Source: Microlunatus elymi
Lineage (GTDB): Bacteria > Actinomycetota > Actinomycetes > Propionibacteriales > Propionibacteriaceae
Reading direction: 5' to 3'
Assembly (NCBI RefSeq): GCF_007362775.1
Contig: NZ_CP041692.1
Location: forward strand, 186,001-250,000
DNA length: 64,000 nt
Positions 57,144 through 64,000 of this stretch are shown in pieces; within the stretch, counting starts at the first letter, position 1; the number at the start of each line of letters is the position of its first letter. The notes beneath the pieces were generated by a model. That model worked only from the letters and a program-made list of their open reading frames with translations, ran no database searches and had not been told where the DNA came from. The position numbers and the translations under genes are program-made.

Positions 57144-58229
57144 TCAGGGAATCAGCGACACCTTGATCGACTTGGTGCCGTCCGAGACCAGGTCGAGCCC
57201 GGCCTGGAACTCGGCCAGCGGCAGCTGGTGGGTGCAGATCTCGTCCATCGGCAGGATGCCCGACTCGAGCAGCTTGATCGCGGCCGGCCAGCAGTACGGG
57301 CCGAGGTGGGCGCCGAGCACGTTCAGCTCCTTGTCGTCGGAGATGATCGACCAGTCCACGGTGACGTCGGAGCCGAACACGCTGTACTCGACGTAGGTGC
57401 CGAGCTTGCGCAGCAGGTTCAGGCCCTGCGGCACGGCCGACGGATGCCCGGTGCCCTCAATGTAGACGTCGGCGCCGTAGCCGTCGGTCAGGTCCTTGAT
57501 CGCTTGTACGACGTCGACCTCGGCGATGTTGAGGGCCAGGTCGGCGCCACACTTCTTGGCCAGCTCAAGCTTGTTCGGCGCGACGTCGAGGGCGATCACT
57601 CGCAGCGGGTTCTTCGCCTTCGCCCCGGCGATCATGCCGAGTCCGATCGGGCCCGCGCCGGCGATCACCACGGTGTCCTCGAACTTGATTCCTCCCCGCT
57701 CGACCGCGTGCAGTGAACAGGACAGCGGCTCGACGAAGGCGGCGTGGGCCGGCGGCAGGTCCTTGCTGATCTTGTGCACGAGGGCGTCGGTGGAGTAGAT
57801 CATGTACTCCGCCATCGCGCCCGGATTCCTGCGCTTGAAGCCGTGCATGTCGTGCGGCCCGCACATCCAGTACTCACCGCGTACGCAGTAGCGGCACTTC
57901 CAGCACGGCACGATCTGCTCGGCGGTGACCCGGTCACCGACCTCGACCCCACGCTTGTTGCGGGCTTGATCATCCAGCTGGACGACGGTGCCGACGAACT
58001 CGTGCCCGGGCACCACCTCGGTCTCGGCCCAGGCCGGCCGGTTCTCGTCGCCCCAGAATTTCGCCGCGCCGTGGTAGCACTTCAGGTCGCTGGCGCAGAT
58101 GCCGACGGCCTCGACCTTGACCAGGATCTCGCCCGGGCCGGGCCTCGGTACGGCGATCTCCTCCAGCGAATAGTTCTCGGGTCCGTGACAGATGACGGCC
58201 TTCATCCGATCCGGAATGACGTCGACCAT
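57144..58229 (-). CDS. Zinc-dependent alcohol/polyol dehydrogenase (EltD-like)
   Basis: A 361-residue medium-chain zinc dehydrogenase. The catalytic zinc ligands are in VGICASDLKCYHG and PGHEFVG; structural zinc cysteines are in CWKCRYCVRGEYWMC; the NAD motif is IAGAGPIGLGMI. The opening MKAVICHGPENYSLEEIAVP and the length recall erythritol/L-threitol dehydrogenase EltD of mycobacteria, which I recall only in outline. GAGGAGGAGAAGCC precedes the ATG at 58229. No polyol transporter or kinase lies nearby. Confidence 0.88.
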   Translation of the reverse strand: MVDVIPDRMKAVICHGPENYSLEEIAVPRPGPGEILVKVEAVGICASDLKCYHGAAKFWGDENRPAWAETEVVPGHEFVGTVVQLDDQARNKRGVEVGDRVTAEQIVPCWKCRYCVRGEYWMCGPHDMHGFKRRNPGAMAEYMIYSTDALVHKISKDLPPAHAAFVEPLSCSLHAVERGGIKFEDTVVIAGAGPIGLGMIAGAKAKNPLRVIALDVAPNKLELAKKCGADLALNIAEVDVVQAIKDLTDGYGADVYIEGTGHPSAVPQGLNLLRKLGTYVEYSVFGSDVTVDWSIISDDKELNVLGAHLGPYCWPAAIKLLESGILPMDEICTHQLPLAEFQAGLDLVSDGTKSIKVSLIP

Positions 58230-58298
58230 GTGGCTTCTCCTCCTCGCGCTGACGCTGCCTGTCACCGTAGAAGGTCGCGCGCACACCACGCCACCCGG

Positions 58299-59375
58299 TC
58301 ACCCTTCGATGCGGATGATCCAGTCCGGCTCGGCCGCCAACGCGCCGTGTACGAGTGCGGTGTAGTCAGCCGCCAGACCGGCGGTGATCGGGCCCGGCCG
58401 ATGTCCGAAAGTACGGGTCCGGCCGGCGTCGGTGACGATCGTGCGGACCGGTGCGACGCCGGCTGCGGTACCGCAGGCGAACACCTCGCTGATCATGCCG
58501 TCCGGGTCGAGCACCTCGTCCAGCGCGATCGGCGCTTCCCGCACCGCGATCCCCCGGCGCTGGGCCAAGTTGATCACCGTGGCGCGGGTGTGGCCGGGCA
58601 GGATGGTGCCGGTCAACGGTGGCGTGATCAACTCTGCGGAAGCCCCGGATCCCTGCACCACAAAGCAATTCATCGCCCCGAACTCTTCCAGGAAGCGGTG
58701 TTCGACGGCGTCCAGCCAAAGCACCTCGTCGCAGCCGCGGGACATCGCCTCGGTCTTGGCCGCCATCGCGCCGGCGTAGTTGCCGGCGCATTTCACATCG
58801 CCGGTGCCGCCGAGCGCGGCCCGGATGTGGCTGCGCTGGGCGTACGCGTCGATCATGGTCCGGCCGCTGGCGAAGAAGCTGTCCACCGGCGAGGCCAGCA
58901 CCAGGAAGCGAAACTCGGTCGACGGCCGCACTGCCAGCGACGGCTCGTCGGCGAACATCACCGGCCGGATGTATATCGCACTGCCGGGCGAGCTCGGCAC
59001 CTCGGCGGCGTCGGCGCTGATCAGCCGGGTCACCGCGTCGACGAACAGGCCCGGCGGCAACGGCGGCATCCCCATCCGGGTCGCACTACGGTCGAATCGG
59101 GTCGCGCAGTCGGCCGCTCGGAAGATCAACACTGTCCGCTGATCGGCCCGGAAAGCCTTCAGGCCTTCGAAAATCGCCTGTCCGTAGTGCATCACCATTG
59201 CCGCCGGTGACATCCGCAGATCGTCGAAGTCGAGCAGCTCGGTTCCCGACCAGACACCGTCGGCGTAGCGGGCGCTGATCACGTGCCGGCTGAACAAGGC
59301 GCCGAAGCCGAGCCGCCGTTCACCGTGCTCCGGTTCGGTGGTCTCCGGCGTGCGTGCTTCCTCGGTCTGGCTCAT
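58299..59375 (-). CDS. Branched-chain amino acid aminotransferase (class IV)
   Basis: A 358-residue fold-type IV PLP aminotransferase. MHYGQAIFEGLKAFR, RMGMPPLP, YIRPVMFADEP and the PLP lysine K195 in GTGDVKCAGNYAGAMA match IlvE. It transfers amino groups between glutamate and leucine, isoleucine or valine. ATG at 59375 gives the family length; a GTG three codons earlier is possible. It ends 69 bases before the alcohol dehydrogenase start on the same strand. Confidence 0.9.
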   Translation of the reverse strand: MSQTEEARTPETTEPEHGERRLGFGALFSRHVISARYADGVWSGTELLDFDDLRMSPAAMVMHYGQAIFEGLKAFRADQRTVLIFRAADCATRFDRSATRMGMPPLPPGLFVDAVTRLISADAAEVPSSPGSAIYIRPVMFADEPSLAVRPSTEFRFLVLASPVDSFFASGRTMIDAYAQRSHIRAALGGTGDVKCAGNYAGAMAAKTEAMSRGCDEVLWLDAVEHRFLEEFGAMNCFVVQGSGASAELITPPLTGTILPGHTRATVINLAQRRGIAVREAPIALDEVLDPDGMISEVFACGTAAGVAPVRTIVTDAGRTRTFGHRPGPITAGLAADYTALVHGALAAEPDWIIRIEG

Positions 59376-59413
59376 TTTCAGCACGTTACGCCGCGGGTTC
59401 GGCCGTGGCGTCA

Positions 59414-60703
59414 TCAGCTGCGGTAGACGATCACCTTGTCGCCGACCTGCGCCTGGCTGAACAGGCTCTGGATGCCGGTCAGGTCTCGTACGTTGACACA
59501 GCCGTGGGATGCGCCGGCGTACCCGCGGGCGGCGAAGTCGGAGGAGTAGTGCACCGCCTGGCCGCCGGAGAAGAACATCGAGTACGGCATCTTCGAGTGG
59601 TAGATGGTCGAAGTCCAGTCCTTGGCCTTCCAGCCGACGCTGAACGCACCCTCGCGGGTCGGCGAGGTGTCGGCCCCGAACCGGACGTCGAAACGCAATT
59701 GAGGCTTGCCGTCGATCACCCAGACGAGCTGGTTCCTGGTCTTGTCGATGCACATCGCCCGACCGGTCAGGCAGCGTTGATCAAGTTCGCTCGTGCTGCC
59801 GCCGGATTGGGTCCTCGGATCGTTGCCGGACAGCTCGTCCTTGGTCGGTTCCTTCGTCATGCCGACCAGCCGATCCCAGGTCTTCTGGTCGACGTCACCG
59901 GTGGCCGGCAGGCGGCGCTTGTCCTGGAATCCCTTCACTGCTTGCGATGTGACTGACCCGTAGTAGCCGGTGATCTTCTCACTGAACCAGTCCAGCTGGG
60001 CCAGTCGTGCCTGCAGTTGTTTGATCTTGGTGCCGTTGTCGCCCTGTTTCATGATCGCCGGGCCGGCCGGTTCGATGTTGTACAGCTCGTTGTGACTGGG
60101 TTGCTGGGTCATCGCGGTCAGCTTGGCCCAGGTGACCTCGTCCACAACTCCCGTGGGGGACAAATCACGCTTGTCCTGGAACCCCTTCACCGCGGTCGCG
60201 GTCTGCGCACCGTAGTGCGGGGTGACGTCGCCGGAATACCAACCGACCTGCTTCAGCCGGGCCTGCAGTTCCCGGATCTGCTGCCCGTCGTCGCCGGTCC
60301 GGTAGATGATCTTGGCCGGCGCCGTGGTCTTCTTCGCGGCCGGTTTGTCCGTGTGCTTGCTGGACGGCTTGGTGGACGTCGTGGACTTGGGCTTCGCGGC
60401 CGGTTCGGCGGCCGAGGTCGTGGCTGTCGCCTTGGTCGAGGACGGGCTGCTGCTCGGTGCGGCACTGATGCCCGGAGGGCTGCTGCTGGCCGATGCCACC
60501 GGTTTGCCGGAGGAGGCTCCGGCTCCCGGCTTGGCCATGTCGGCCGGCAGCTGTCCGCAGCCGACCAGCACGACCGCGGCCAGGGCTCCGGTGATCGAGG
60601 TCACCGCGGCGGTCCGGATCGACCGCGGGCCCGTGCCGGACTTCGTGGTGAGTGCGGAATGCTGGGTGGCGCGGCGGCTCGTCCGCGGCCGGTTGTCGGC
60701 CAC
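59414..60703 (-). CDS. L,D-transpeptidase lipoprotein with two peptidoglycan-binding domains
   Basis: A 429-residue exported lipoprotein: lipobox LVGC near residue 47, then a Ser/Pro/Thr/Lys-rich linker. Two PG_binding_1 domains follow ([16 protein letters not shown] and [16 protein letters not shown]), then a YkuD domain with [20 protein letters not shown], the nucleophile being C402. It makes 3-3 cross-links in peptidoglycan or ties proteins to it. GTG at 60703 has AAGGAG 6 bases upstream. Divergent from the LOG-family gene. Confidence 0.92.
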   Translation of the reverse strand: MADNRPRTSRRATQHSALTTKSGTGPRSIRTAAVTSITGALAAVVLVGCGQLPADMAKPGAGASSGKPVASASSSPPGISAAPSSSPSSTKATATTSAAEPAAKPKSTTSTKPSSKHTDKPAAKKTTAPAKIIYRTGDDGQQIRELQARLKQVGWYSGDVTPHYGAQTATAVKGFQDKRDLSPTGVVDEVTWAKLTAMTQQPSHNELYNIEPAGPAIMKQGDNGTKIKQLQARLAQLDWFSEKITGYYGSVTSQAVKGFQDKRRLPATGDVDQKTWDRLVGMTKEPTKDELSGNDPRTQSGGSTSELDQRCLTGRAMCIDKTRNQLVWVIDGKPQLRFDVRFGADTSPTREGAFSVGWKAKDWTSTIYHSKMPYSMFFSGGQAVHYSSDFAARGYAGASHGCVNVRDLTGIQSLFSQAQVGDKVIVYRS

Positions 60704-60734
60704 ATCGACTCCTTGCGGGTGCTGGGGAACGCAT

Positions 60735-60775
60735 CCGTCGTACGGTTTCGGGCGCGGCCCGGACACGTACGACGG
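60735..60775. promoter_or_regulatory. Inverted repeat in the L,D-transpeptidase/LOG intergenic region
   Basis: CCGTCGTACG (60735-60744) and CGTACGACGG (60766-60775) form a 10-bp dyad 21 bases apart, close upstream of the transpeptidase start. It could be an operator. The rest of this 271-base divergent gap holds no other feature I can support. Confidence 0.45.
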
Positions 60776-60974
60776 CCTCAACCTACGGGCCAACCTGCCG
60801 GTGCGGCGCCACCGACACCAGCCCGTGCGTCGATCCGTTATCTGCTCGCAACCATCCGCTACTCGGCGCCACGAGCCTTCCCGCGCACCGTCGGTCCTCC
60901 CGCGCACGTTCCTACCTGCGCCGCAGCGTCGCCGGTGCGCGGGAGCGAGGGTGGCGAGCCGGTACGTTGGCGGG

Positions 60975-61568
60975 GTGCGGATCTGTGTCTTCTGCGGCTC
61001 GTCGACCGGCCGGATCCCGGCGTATGCACAGGCGGCCGCCGGGCTGGGTCGACTGTTGGCCGAGCGCGGCATCGGATTGGTCTACGGCGGCGCCACGGTC
61101 GGCACCATGGGCGTGATGGCCGACGCCGCGTTGGCCGCCGGCGGACAGGTGTACGGGGTGATCCCGGGGCAGCTGGTCGATCGGGAGATCGCCCACCGCA
61201 GCCTGACCGAGCTGTACGAGGTCGCCGACATGCATCAGCGCAAGGCAAAGATGGCCGAGCTGGCCGACGCGTTCATCGCTCTCCCCGGCGGCGCCGGCAC
61301 GCTGGAGGAGCTCTTCGAGGTGTGGACCTGGGCCCAGCTCGGGCTGCACAACAAACCGATCGGGCTGCTCGACGTGGCCGGTTACTTCCAGCTGATGACG
61401 CCGCTGCTCGATCACATGGTGGCCGAGGGGTTCCTCAAGCCGCAATATCGCGAAGCGTTGCAGATCGATGCCGACCCAGAGTTGCTGTTGAAGCGACTGG
61501 CCGCGGTCGAACCGCCGCCGCCGAAATGGTCGGGCGCCGCAGCGTCGGCCGGCGACAAGGAACGCTGA
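60975..61568 (+). CDS. LOG-family protein (cytokinin riboside-monophosphate phosphoribohydrolase type)
   Basis: A 197-residue Rossmann-like protein of the LOG/TIGR00730 family. [19 protein letters not shown] opens it, and [16 protein letters not shown] and the PGGxGTxxE motif [20 protein letters not shown] follow. Family members cleave nucleoside 5'-monophosphates to the free base and ribose phosphate. GTG at 60975 gives the normal length; the open frame further up is not family-like. The AraC gene follows 18 bases later. Confidence 0.92.
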   Translation: MRICVFCGSSTGRIPAYAQAAAGLGRLLAERGIGLVYGGATVGTMGVMADAALAAGGQVYGVIPGQLVDREIAHRSLTELYEVADMHQRKAKMAELADAFIALPGGAGTLEELFEVWTWAQLGLHNKPIGLLDVAGYFQLMTPLLDHMVAEGFLKPQYREALQIDADPELLLKRLAAVEPPPPKWSGAAASAGDKER

Positions 61569-61586
61569 CCCCCGGCGAAGCTGATC

Positions 61587-61991
61587 ATGAATTACGCCCT
61601 GGAGGACCAGAATCGGCGGATGCTGCGGGCCCGGGACGCGATGGATCGGACCTTCGCCGAGCAGCTCGACATCCCTGCCCTGGCAGGGATCGCGCATGTC
61701 TCCGAAGCGCACTTCATCCGTACGTTCTCGGCGACGTTCGGCGAAACACCGCATCGCTATCTGCAACGGCGTCGGGTCGAACGGGCGATGTTTCTGCTCC
61801 GCAACACCGACCTGTCGGTGACCGAGATCTGCTACCGAGTCGGTTTCTCCAGTCTGGGCACCTTCAGCCGGACCTTCACCGCGATCGTCGGCGAGCCTCC
61901 GTCCAGACATCGCGGCCGCGGCCCGATCCCGCCGATCCCCGGCTGCTTCGTGATGTCCTGGACCCGCCCCACCCGGCCGACTTGTCAGTAG
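61587..61991 (+). CDS. AraC-type DNA-binding protein (DNA-binding domain only)
   Basis: A 134-residue protein made almost only of the two-helix-turn-helix AraC domain: AGIAHVSEAHFIRTFSATFG and VTEICYRVGFSSLGTFSRTF. No ligand-binding domain is present. The C-terminus (RPTRPTCQ) and the TAG stop come from repeat A5, so the original end has been altered. The VOC protein gene lies 158 bases downstream; small AraC regulators paired with VOC proteins are frequent in actinobacteria. Confidence 0.88.
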   Translation: MNYALEDQNRRMLRARDAMDRTFAEQLDIPALAGIAHVSEAHFIRTFSATFGETPHRYLQRRRVERAMFLLRNTDLSVTEICYRVGFSSLGTFSRTFTAIVGEPPSRHRGRGPIPPIPGCFVMSWTRPTRPTCQ

Positions 61992-62090
61992 CTGGTGTGG
62001 TTTGAGGAGCGTGCTGAACAATCCGCTCTGCTGCGCGACGAGCGCCTTGTTCAGCACCCTCCTAGCCAAACCACCGACTGACAAGTCGGC
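61976..62090. repeat. Palindromic repeat family A, copy 5 (115 bp, nested)
   Basis: Outer ends GCCGACTTGTCAG and CTGACAAGTCGGC match family A. Inside, GTGGTTTG...CCAAACCAC matches copy 2, and the centre holds an additional inverted pair GTGCTGAACAA (62011-62021) and TTGTTCAGCAC (62047-62057). It gives the stop codon of the AraC gene. Confidence 0.9.
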
Positions 62091-62148
62091 TGGAAGTGAG
62101 CAGTTTTGGATAAGCAGCGGCGGTCGGTCGAGCCCTAGATTCGACCTC

Positions 62149-62604
62149 ATGTTGAACTCAGTGAGTCAGTCCCAGATCTTCGTCCTCGACCAGGACGAGG
62201 CCCTCGATTTCTACACCAACAAGCTCGGCCTGGAGGTCGGCACCGACTTCGACCTCGGCTTCATGCGCTGGCTGACCGTCCAGGTGCCCGGGCATCCGGA
62301 ACGGCAGATCCTGCTGGAACGTCCCGGAGCCCCGGCGATGGACGAAGCCACCGCCGCGCAGGTACGAGACCTGCTCACCAAGGGAGTGATGGGCGGCTGG
62401 TTGATCTTCACCACCGACGACGCCTACGCCTGCTACGAGGACCTGAAGGCCAAGGGAGTCGAGCTCACCGACGGTCCGACCGAGCAGCCGTACGGGGTGG
62501 ACTTCGGCCTGCGCGACCCGTTCGGCAACCGGATCCGGATCGGCACGATCAAGGTCTGGGCCAACGACCTGCCCGCTGACGCGTTTTCCCAGAACGCGAA
62601 CTGA
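62149..62604 (+). CDS. VOC (glyoxalase-fold) family protein
   Basis: A 151-residue vicinal-oxygen-chelate protein. SQSQIFVLDQDEALDFYTNK opens it and YGVDFGLRDPFGNRIRIG closes it. Metal-ligand positions are only partly conserved, so catalysis is uncertain. With the upstream AraC DNA-binding protein it may form a sensor pair. ATG at 62149 has no strong ribosome-binding site. Confidence 0.88.
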   Translation: MLNSVSQSQIFVLDQDEALDFYTNKLGLEVGTDFDLGFMRWLTVQVPGHPERQILLERPGAPAMDEATAAQVRDLLTKGVMGGWLIFTTDDAYACYEDLKAKGVELTDGPTEQPYGVDFGLRDPFGNRIRIGTIKVWANDLPADAFSQNAN

Positions 62605-62677
62605 CCTCGGCGAGTCCACCCGCCTCACAACGTCGGAGCGCGATCGGTGGGGTCGGAACTCCTCGCGCTCGGACCGC

Positions 62678-62756
62678 ATGACAAGATCCCTGCACCAGTG
62701 ACCTCGAACCGCCCGATCTCGGGCAGTCTGTGCTCACTGGCGCAGCATTCTTGTAA
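62678..62756. repeat. Palindromic repeat family C, copy 3 (79 bp)
   Basis: Arms ATGACAAGATCCCTGCACCAG and CTGGCGCAGCATTCTTGTAA (20 bases each relevant), 79 bp, with a further GCCCGATCTCGGGC hairpin inside. It lies in the 241-base gap between the convergent VOC and MFS genes and may work as a terminator. Nothing else is recognisable in this gap. Confidence 0.88.
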
Positions 62757-62845
62757 TCCCAGCAGAGGGCGCCTTACGCGTGGCCATAGCTCCTGGGATT
62801 CGAGCCGGGCGGTCACCCGCGTCCACCGACACGGCGGGTGCCGGC

Positions 62846-63205
62846 TCACTCGGAGTTGATCATGCTGGTCCGCAGCCGGTGGTTGCCGAGCACCACCGGC
62901 GCGGCGGCGGCACAGATCCCGGCGGTGACCAGGAGGGCGCTGCCGGCGCCGAGCCGGGCGGCGATCAGGCCGTAGGCCAGGTTCATGATCACCATCGGCA
63001 CCGCCTGCACGATGCCGAACAGGGATTGGAATCTGGCCGTCAACTCCGGCGGCGTCCAGACCAGGAACAGCGGGATCAGGTGACCGGTGAAGGTCGCCGT
63101 GCCGATGCCCATCAGCACCGACCCGGACACCGCGCACGGCAGCGTCGGCGCGACCGCGATCATGATCGCCCCGACTGCGGCGGCCAACGGCCCGATCATG
63201 ATCAT
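62846..63205 (-). CDS. MFS transporter, C-terminal part (separate frame)
   Basis: About 119 residues with four membrane helices (GPLAAAVGAIMIAVAPTLP, SVLMGIGTATFTGHLIPLFL, then two more), matching the last third of a major-facilitator transporter whose first part lies in another frame immediately upstream. Its ATG at 63205 overlaps the upstream TGA (ATGA). A second ATG at 63199 has GGAGG at 6-base spacing, so re-initiation is possible. Alternatively a single-base error or mutation near 63206-63218 split one gene. Confidence 0.7.
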   Translation of the reverse strand: MIMIGPLAAAVGAIMIAVAPTLPCAVSGSVLMGIGTATFTGHLIPLFLVWTPPELTARFQSLFGIVQAVPMVIMNLAYGLIAARLGAGSALLVTAGICAAAAPVVLGNHRLRTSMINSE

Positions 63206-64000
63206 CCTCCGGCCCGGCGGTAGGCGCCCCAGCGGGCCATGATCACCGTCACCAGCAGCGAGCCGACGATCCAGGCACTCTCGATCCAACCGGCGGCGCG
63301 GACACCCCGGCCTTGTTCGCGGACCAGCAGCGGCACTCCGAGATAGATCACCGGCAGGACGCCGCCGGCCACCAGGGCCAGCGAGCCGAGCGCGGCGGGC
63401 ATTCCGGCAGTCCGCCCGGCCTGCCGCAGGCCGTCCAGCACCTGACCGGCGGTGCCCTTGACCGCGGGGTGCTCACCCGAATCGGCGGCAAGCCGGATCG
63501 GCGGCCGGACCACGAGCAGCGCGACCATGATCACCAGGTAGCTGATCAGGTTTGCGCCCAGCGCACCGATCAGGCCGGCGGCCACCACCACCAGCGCACC
63601 CAGCCCCGGGCCGACGAGTCGCGCCACCTGCTGCACACCGCCGACCCGGGCCATCACCTTCGGCAGTCGCTCGGCCGGCACGAAGAGACGGACGAATCCG
63701 CCGGCCGCCGGCAGGTAGAAGGCGGAGATCGCACCGCCGAGCACGGACAGCCCGATGATCACCGGCAGTGTCGACTCGGTGCCGATCAAGATCGAAAGCG
63801 AGCTGATCAAGATCGTCGTCATGCACGCATCGCAGATGATCATGATCCGGCGGATCCCGTGCCGATCGGCGATCGCGCCGCCCAGCAACATCAGGATCGC
63901 CCGCGGCAGTGCACCGAGGGTCGCCACCAGACCGGCGATGCGAGCGCCGAACCCGGTCGCCTCCCAGTTGACGGCGAAGGCCAGCATGGTGCTGCCGAGG
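63202..64000 (-). CDS. MFS transporter, N-terminal part (continues beyond window)
   Basis: More than 262 residues of a major-facilitator-superfamily exporter; the start lies beyond the window end. The A-motif reads GGAIADRHGIRRIMII, and about eight membrane helices are visible, so most of both bundles is here. The frame stops at TGA 63202-63204 after MARWGAYRRAGG, where the family's continuation (RRMIMIGPLAAAVG) is in the next frame. The DHA/MFS-type fold suggests drug or metabolite efflux. Confidence 0.8.
   Translation of the reverse strand, partial: LGSTMLAFAVNWEATGFGARIAGLVATLGALPRAILMLLGGAIADRHGIRRIMIICDACMTTILISSLSILIGTESTLPVIIGLSVLGGAISAFYLPAAGGFVRLFVPAERLPKVMARVGGVQQVARLVGPGLGALVVVAAGLIGALGANLISYLVIMVALLVVRPPIRLAADSGEHPAVKGTAGQVLDGLRQAGRTAGMPAALGSLALVAGGVLPVIYLGVPLLVREQGRGVRAAGWIESAWIVGSLLVTVIMARWGAYRRAGG

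Noticed and set aside
1-64000. Possible tRNA, rRNA, CRISPR or riboswitch elements
   Set aside because: I looked for cloverleaf arms with TTCGA-type loops, regularly spaced direct repeats and long structured leaders and found none that I could support.

Overview
The window is GC-rich chromosomal DNA from an actinobacterium. The evidence is the dense high-GC coding, frequent GTG and TTG starts, 4-base ATGA/GTGA overlaps, an MprA/MprB-type two-component system, DUF3152, DUF5302 and YibE/F proteins, a cydABDC cluster, and an L,D-transpeptidase lipoprotein. The overall character recalls Propionibacteriales (Microlunatus-like soil relatives). That placement is inference from gene content, not from a marker-gene comparison. 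I saw no rRNA, tRNA, CRISPR array, transposase or phage module.

Layout. 1-4.1 kb: end of a glycosyltransferase, an aldo/keto reductase, a holin-like membrane protein with an LMW tyrosine phosphatase, and a BlaI/M56 regulator-protease pair. 4.2-10.5 kb: a YhgE/Pip membrane protein and an MMPL transporter fused to a degenerate ABC-ATPase-like domain, divergent from a TetR regulator across two abutting palindromic operators. 10.5-14.6 kb: mprAB and a beta-propeller membrane protein. 14.6-21.5 kb: AlkA-like glycosylase, DEAD-box helicase, YaaA, DUF3152 protein, YibE/F protein and an SDR. 21.7-32.4 kb: a large secreted phosphodiester glycosidase/metallophosphatase, NUDIX, ankyrin protein, lysS, DUF5302, HAD, a CDP-alcohol phosphotransferase and an M50 protease. 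32.5-37.0 kb: TetR plus a heterodimeric ABC exporter. 37.2-47.7 kb: a decayed HEAT-like gene, GNAT, a GH3/epimerase/PLP-enzyme operon, aminotransferase, AlkB, a membrane-bound sulfite-oxidase-fold protein and a phosphotransferase. 47.8-55.3 kb: a second BlaI/M56 pair divergent from cydABDC, with BlaI-type operator half-sites between. 55.4-64 kb: SRPBCC/ArsR, map, a zinc alcohol dehydrogenase, a branched-chain aminotransferase, L,D-transpeptidase, LOG protein, AraC/VOC, and an MFS transporter split into two overlapping frames.

The most unusual content lies in repeats rather than in a single gene cluster. At least three families of small palindromic elements are scattered through the window: A, 54-58 bp, CGACTTGTCAG...CTGACAAGTCG; B, CCTTCGACAGGCTCAGG-type; C, exactly 79 bp in all three copies. 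Several copies of A and B lie inside genes, in frame and without stops. They add short peptides to an M56 protease, a CDP-alcohol phosphotransferase, CydA and CydD, and supply the C-termini of a GNAT and an AraC protein. The M56 paralogue 45 kb away lacks the insert, which supports true insertion. Separately, the 10-mer CAAGATCAAC occurs at least 24 times on either strand, mostly inside genes, far above chance for GC-rich DNA.

All calls come from reading the sequence and from memory of the families. No database search was run.
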